From: Pseudomonadota bacterium
GTDB lineage: Bacteria > Pseudomonadota > Gammaproteobacteria > Steroidobacterales > Steroidobacteraceae
Length of the DNA: 7,898 bases
Assembly (NCBI GenBank): GCA_021781775.1
Contig: JAJXWE010000053.1
Coordinates: 1 to 7,898 of the forward strand
Reading direction: 5' to 3'
The translations under genes were made by a program, and so were the position numbers. This document shows, one piece after another, positions 5,168 through 7,898 of the stretch. Numbering within the stretch: position 1 is the first letter of the stretch; each line of letters starts with the position of its first letter. The notes under the pieces are model-generated. The model saw nothing but the letters and a program-made list of their open reading frames with translations, searched no databases and was not told where the DNA came from.

Positions 5168-7258
5168 TCAGGCGACGCCGCCTGCGCCGAACAGCGAGCC
5201 GGCTGCGTGCCGGGCGAGCAGCTCCGCCTGGACGCTGATCCGCGTCTCATCCGCGCCGCCGAGGCGCTCGTAGCTTCCGTCGCTCAGCAGCCGCCAGGCC
5301 TGTGTGTTGTCGCGCAGCGCGAGCAGCAGTTCCTCGAGGATGCGCTGGCGGTGCGCGTCACGCTCGATCGGGAACGCCACCTCGACGCGATGGAAGAAGT
5401 TGCGCTCCATCCAGTCGGCGCTCGCGCAGTAGATCTCACCATTGCCGCCGTTCTCGAAAAAGAACACCCGCGAGTGCTCGAGAAAGCGCCCGACGATGGA
5501 GCGGACCTCGATGTTCTCCGAGACGCCGGGCACGAGCGGCCGCAGCGCGCACACGCCGCGCACGATCAGGTCGATCTTTACCCCGGCGCGCGCGGCGCGA
5601 TAAAGCGCCTCGATGGACTGCTGCTCCACCAGGGCGTTCATCTTGGCGATGATGCGCGCCGGGCGCCCGGCGCGCGCGTGCTCTGCCTCCCGATCGATCT
5701 TGGCGAGCATCGCCTCGTGCAGGCCGAAGGGGGACTGCAGCAGGCATTTCAGGCGCGGCGTACGGGTCAGGCTGGTGAGCTCCAGAAACAACTCGTGCAC
5801 GTCCTGGCCGACTTCGTCACGGCAGGTGAACAGGCCGTAATCGGTGTACTGCCGGGCGGTGCGCGGGTGGTAGTTGCCGGTGCCGAGGTGACAGTAGCGG
5901 CGGATACCGCCCGGCTCGCGCCGCACCACCATGGCGAGCTTGGCGTGCGTCTTGTAGCCGACCACGCCATACATCACGTGGGCGCCGGCCTCCTGCAGGC
6001 GGTTCGACAGTTCGATGTTCGCCTCCTCGTCGAAACGGGCGCGCAGCTCGATGATGACGGTCACGTCCTTGCCCGCAGCGGCGGCGGAGACCAGCGCATC
6101 GACGATCGGCGAATCGCTCCCGGCGCGATAGAGCGTCTGCTTGATTGCGAGCACCTGCGGGTCGCCGGCGGCCTGGCGCAGAAAGTCCATCACCGGCGCG
6201 AAGCTCTGGTAGGGGTGATGCAGCAGCACGTCCTTCTGCCGGATCGCGGCGAACAGGTCGGTGCCCCCGGAGAGCCGCGCGGGCAGTCCCGGGGTGAAGG
6301 CCGGATATTTCAGGTCCGGGCGCGGCACCAGGTCGTACACGGCCGAGAGCCGGTTGAGGTTGACCGGACCGGGCATGCGGTAAGTGTCCTGCTCGCCGAG
6401 CGCAAACTGCCGCTGCAGGAACTGCACGATGTCCTCCGGACAATCGCTCGATGTCTCGAGCCGCACCGCCGCACCGTAGCGCCGGTGCGCGAGCTCGCCC
6501 TCGAGCGCACGGCGCAGATCGTCGATCTCCTCCTCGTCGACGAACAGGTCACTGTTGCGGGTCAGGCGGAACTGATAGCAGCCGAGCACCCGGATGCCGC
6601 TGAACAGCCGTCGCACGAAGGCCTCGACGATGCCCGTGAGCAGTACGAGCACGCGTTGGGCCCCTTCGATCGGCACCGGCACGACCCGTGGCAGCGAGCG
6701 CGGCGCCTGCACAATGGCCAGCTCGCTGTCGCGGCCGAACGCGTCACGCCCTTCGAGGCTGACGATGAAGTTCAGGCTCTTGTTCTGGATGCGCGGGAAC
6801 GGTCGCGCCGGGTCGAGTCCGAGGGGGCTCAGGACCGGGGCGACCTCCCGGTCGAAGTAGCGCTCGAGCCAGTCGCGGGCCGCCGCGGACCACTCCTCGT
6901 GCCCGAGCAGCAGGATGTCCCGCGCGGCGAGGCGCGGCAGCAGAATCTCGTTGAGGCAGCGGTACTGCTCGGCCACCAACCGCTCGGCGCGGCCGTGGAT
7001 GGCGCCGAGCTGCTCCGCAACCGTCAGGCCGTCGGCGGCGATGAGCCCGGAGCCGAGTTCCTGCAGCTGCTTCAGCCCGGCGACCCGGATCTCGAAGAAC
7101 TCATCGAGGTTGCCCGAGGCGATGCACAGGAACCGCAGCCGCTCGAGCAGCGGCACGGCCTCGTCGTAGGCCTGTGCGAGCACCCGCTGGTTGAACTCCA
7201 GGAGCGACAGTTCGCGGTTGATGTACAGCTGCGGCGACTTGAGGTCCTGGACGTCCAT
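5168..7258 (-). CDS. ppk: Polyphosphate kinase 1 (Ppk)
   Basis: Ppk1 reversibly transfers the gamma-phosphate of ATP to polyphosphate, acting as a membrane-associated oligomer. From the ATG at 7258 the product is 696 residues (E. coli 688). The N-domain opens with SPQLYINRELSLLEFNQRVL (8-27) and continues into SGNLDEFFEIRVAGL (48-62). The two catalytic phospholipase-D-like domains follow: KQTLYRAG (373-380), ELRARFDEE (404-412), GYKTHAKL (434-441, autophosphorylated His at 438), HLGTGNYHP (457-465), RFLEHSRVFFF (591-601, second His at 595) and ADWMERN (614-620). An in-frame ATG at 7294 would add 12 residues, but its codons include TCT, GCT, TTA, CTT and ACA, which are rare in this GC-rich gene, and the stretch contains an inverted repeat. 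I therefore treat it as leader. No Shine-Dalgarno sequence precedes either start. The gene converges on ppx and diverges from tyrS. Confidence 0.95.
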   Translation of the reverse strand: MDVQDLKSPQLYINRELSLLEFNQRVLAQAYDEAVPLLERLRFLCIASGNLDEFFEIRVAGLKQLQELGSGLIAADGLTVAEQLGAIHGRAERLVAEQYRCLNEILLPRLAARDILLLGHEEWSAAARDWLERYFDREVAPVLSPLGLDPARPFPRIQNKSLNFIVSLEGRDAFGRDSELAIVQAPRSLPRVVPVPIEGAQRVLVLLTGIVEAFVRRLFSGIRVLGCYQFRLTRNSDLFVDEEEIDDLRRALEGELAHRRYGAAVRLETSSDCPEDIVQFLQRQFALGEQDTYRMPGPVNLNRLSAVYDLVPRPDLKYPAFTPGLPARLSGGTDLFAAIRQKDVLLHHPYQSFAPVMDFLRQAAGDPQVLAIKQTLYRAGSDSPIVDALVSAAAAGKDVTVIIELRARFDEEANIELSNRLQEAGAHVMYGVVGYKTHAKLAMVVRREPGGIRRYCHLGTGNYHPRTARQYTDYGLFTCRDEVGQDVHELFLELTSLTRTPRLKCLLQSPFGLHEAMLAKIDREAEHARAGRPARIIAKMNALVEQQSIEALYRAARAGVKIDLIVRGVCALRPLVPGVSENIEVRSIVGRFLEHSRVFFFENGGNGEIYCASADWMERNFFHRVEVAFPIERDAHRQRILEELLLALRDNTQAWRLLSDGSYERLGGADETRISVQAELLARHAAGSLFGAGGVA

Positions 7259-7261
7259 TGT

Positions 7262-7282
7262 CGGAAGTAAAGCAGACTTCCG
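7262..7282. repeat. 7-bp inverted repeat with 7-nt loop upstream of ppk
   Basis: CGGAAGT (7262-7268) and ACTTCCG (7276-7282) are perfect inverted copies separated by AAAGCAG. The element ends 3 nt before the preferred ppk start. In ppk mRNA it would form a hairpin next to the start codon; as DNA it could be an operator. A -10-like TTTACT on the minus strand (7266-7271) lies inside it, 7 nt before the ATG. It is AT-richer than its surroundings. Function is inference. Confidence 0.45.
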
Positions 7283-7286
7283 TTTC

Positions 7287-7300
7287 GCGCGCATGCGCGC
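7287..7300. repeat. 14-bp perfect palindrome in the ppk/tyrS divergent region
   Basis: GCGCGCATGCGCGC reads the same on both strands. It is centred between the inverted repeat near ppk and the candidate tyrS promoter and includes the alternative ppk ATG. It could be a dimeric regulator site. Alternating G and C gives such palindromes more easily by chance in this base composition, so confidence in function is low. Confidence 0.35.
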
Positions 7301-7341
7301 TGCGCCACAGAGCGCGACGGCGCAGGCTGGGGCGGGTTGAT

Positions 7342-7370
7342 TTCAGCCGGGCGGTCCGTTCGCATACACT
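7342..7370 (+). promoter_or_regulatory. Candidate tyrS promoter
   Basis: A -10-like TACACT (7365-7370, 4/6 matches) lies in an AT-rich patch of an otherwise GC-rich intergenic stretch. The hexamer 17 bp upstream is TTCAGC (7342-7347), a poor -35 box. A GC-rich discriminator (GGGCCCCGCGG) follows, typical of promoters under stringent (ppGpp) control, which would suit a translation gene. The predicted leader is about 40 nt. The position fits, but the -35 match is weak. Confidence 0.35.
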
Positions 7371-7416
7371 GGGCCCCGCGGCAGAGCAGGACCGCGCGAC
7401 TTGGACCGCCCATTTG

Positions 7417-7898
7417 ATGCCCATGACTCCCGATGAACAGCTGCCCGAACTGGAGCGCGGCGCCCACGAGGTGCTGCTTACCGCGGACCTGACCCGCAAG
7501 CTGCAGCGCGGCGCGCCGCTGCGGATCAAGGCGGGATTTGACCCGACCGCCCCGGACCTGCACCTCGGCCACACGGTGCTGCTCAACAAGATGCGCCAGT
7601 TCCAGCAGTTCGGTCACGAGGTGATCTTCCTGATCGGGGATTTCACCGGCCTGATCGGCGATCCCACGGGGCGCAACCAGACTCGCCCGCCACTCACGCC
7701 CGAGGAAGTGCAGGCCAATGCCCGCACCTACGAGCAGCAGGTGTTCAAGATCCTCGATCCCGAGCGCACCCGCGTCGAATTCAACTCGCGCTGGCTGTCG
7801 GTGCTCGCGGCCGCTGATTTCGTGCGTCTGGCCGCGCATTACACCGTGGCGCGCATGCTGGAACGGGAGGATTTCGCCAAGCGCTACAAGAGCGGCCA
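7417..7898 (+). CDS. tyrS: Tyrosyl-tRNA synthetase TyrS, 3' end off the right edge
   Basis: TyrS attaches tyrosine to tRNA-Tyr by way of tyrosyl-adenylate. The window holds the first 160 codons plus two bases of a protein usually about 400 residues long. IKAGFDPTAPDLHLGHTVLL (37-56) contains the class I HIGH motif as HLGH (49-52). FLIGDFTGLIGDPTGRNQTR (69-88) and FNSRWL (about 124-129) are also typical. The spelling KAGFDPTAPDLHLGH is that of the TyrZ-like subgroup rather than the E. coli TyrS form. The KMSKS loop and the S4-like tRNA-binding domain would lie past the edge. Two in-frame ATGs are possible, 7417 and 7423; neither has a good Shine-Dalgarno sequence, with only GGA at 7403-7405. 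The longer form is given. It is divergent from ppk. Confidence 0.93.
   Translation, partial: MPMTPDEQLPELERGAHEVLLTADLTRKLQRGAPLRIKAGFDPTAPDLHLGHTVLLNKMRQFQQFGHEVIFLIGDFTGLIGDPTGRNQTRPPLTPEEVQANARTYEQQVFKILDPERTRVEFNSRWLSVLAAADFVRLAAHYTVARMLEREDFAKRYKSG

Noticed and set aside
5207..7270. A 687-codon open frame on the plus strand opposite ppk
   Set aside because: It mirrors ppk in antisense. GC-rich genes with few A or T third positions give long antisense frames, and the translation shows no known domain. Ppk is certain on the other strand.
7072..7839. A 255-codon minus-strand frame spanning the ppk 5' end, the intergenic region and the tyrS 5' end
   Set aside because: It overlaps two clear genes and would read through the divergent promoter region. 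No recognisable domain.
1..7898. Mobile elements, CRISPR arrays, tRNA or rRNA genes, toxin-antitoxin or defence modules
   Set aside because: None seen on either strand. All long stretches are accounted for by housekeeping genes with uniform codon use, and no gap exceeds about 160 bp.

Overview
This is a densely packed, GC-rich chromosomal segment from a bacterium. The gene set points to a gammaproteobacterium: an E. coli-type fused chorismate mutase/prephenate dehydrogenase, an RppH-type Nudix hydrolase, an ErpA A-type Fe-S carrier and an E. coli-like Ppx with its long C-terminal part. Codon third positions are mostly G or C. The exact order cannot be fixed from this sequence; a high-GC lineage near Xanthomonadales/Nevskiales is a guess.

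Layout, left to right. (1) 1-609, minus strand: most of pdxH, whose last residues lie off the left edge. (2) 610-729: a divergent intergenic region that carries a small leader ORF overlapping the next start. (3) 730-3185, plus strand: a tight run of tyrA, rppH and an inner-membrane coiled-coil protein that I place in the DUF6776 group. The gaps are 13 bp and then an 8-bp overlap, so this is probably one operon. (4) 3186-5160, plus strand: erpA with its own sigma-70-like promoter, followed 8 bp later by ppx. (5) 5168-7258, minus strand: ppk (polyphosphate kinase 1), convergent with ppx with only 7 bp between the stop codons. (6) 7259-7416: a divergent control region with two dyad elements. (7) 7417-7898, plus strand: the first 160 codons of tyrS, running off the right edge.

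How the genes fit together. Most are housekeeping genes: PLP synthesis/salvage (PdxH), tyrosine synthesis (TyrA) and tyrosine charging (TyrS), mRNA 5'-end processing (RppH), Fe-S delivery (ErpA), and polyphosphate synthesis and breakdown (Ppk, Ppx). No mobile element, CRISPR array, RNA gene, toxin-antitoxin pair or defence island is visible, and I see no sign of a new multi-gene system.

The points worth a second look are regulatory or structural. The erpA promoter is placed so that transcription should begin at or next to the start codon. A ribosome-binding site before tyrA is spaced for an 8-codon ORF that ends in an ATGA overlap with tyrA. A G7 tract in rppH would, on loss of one G, fuse RppH to the downstream membrane protein. 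Two symmetric elements lie between ppk and tyrS, and a hairpin spans the facing ppx and ppk stops. The PdxH C-terminal signature departs from the E. coli form at two or more positions.
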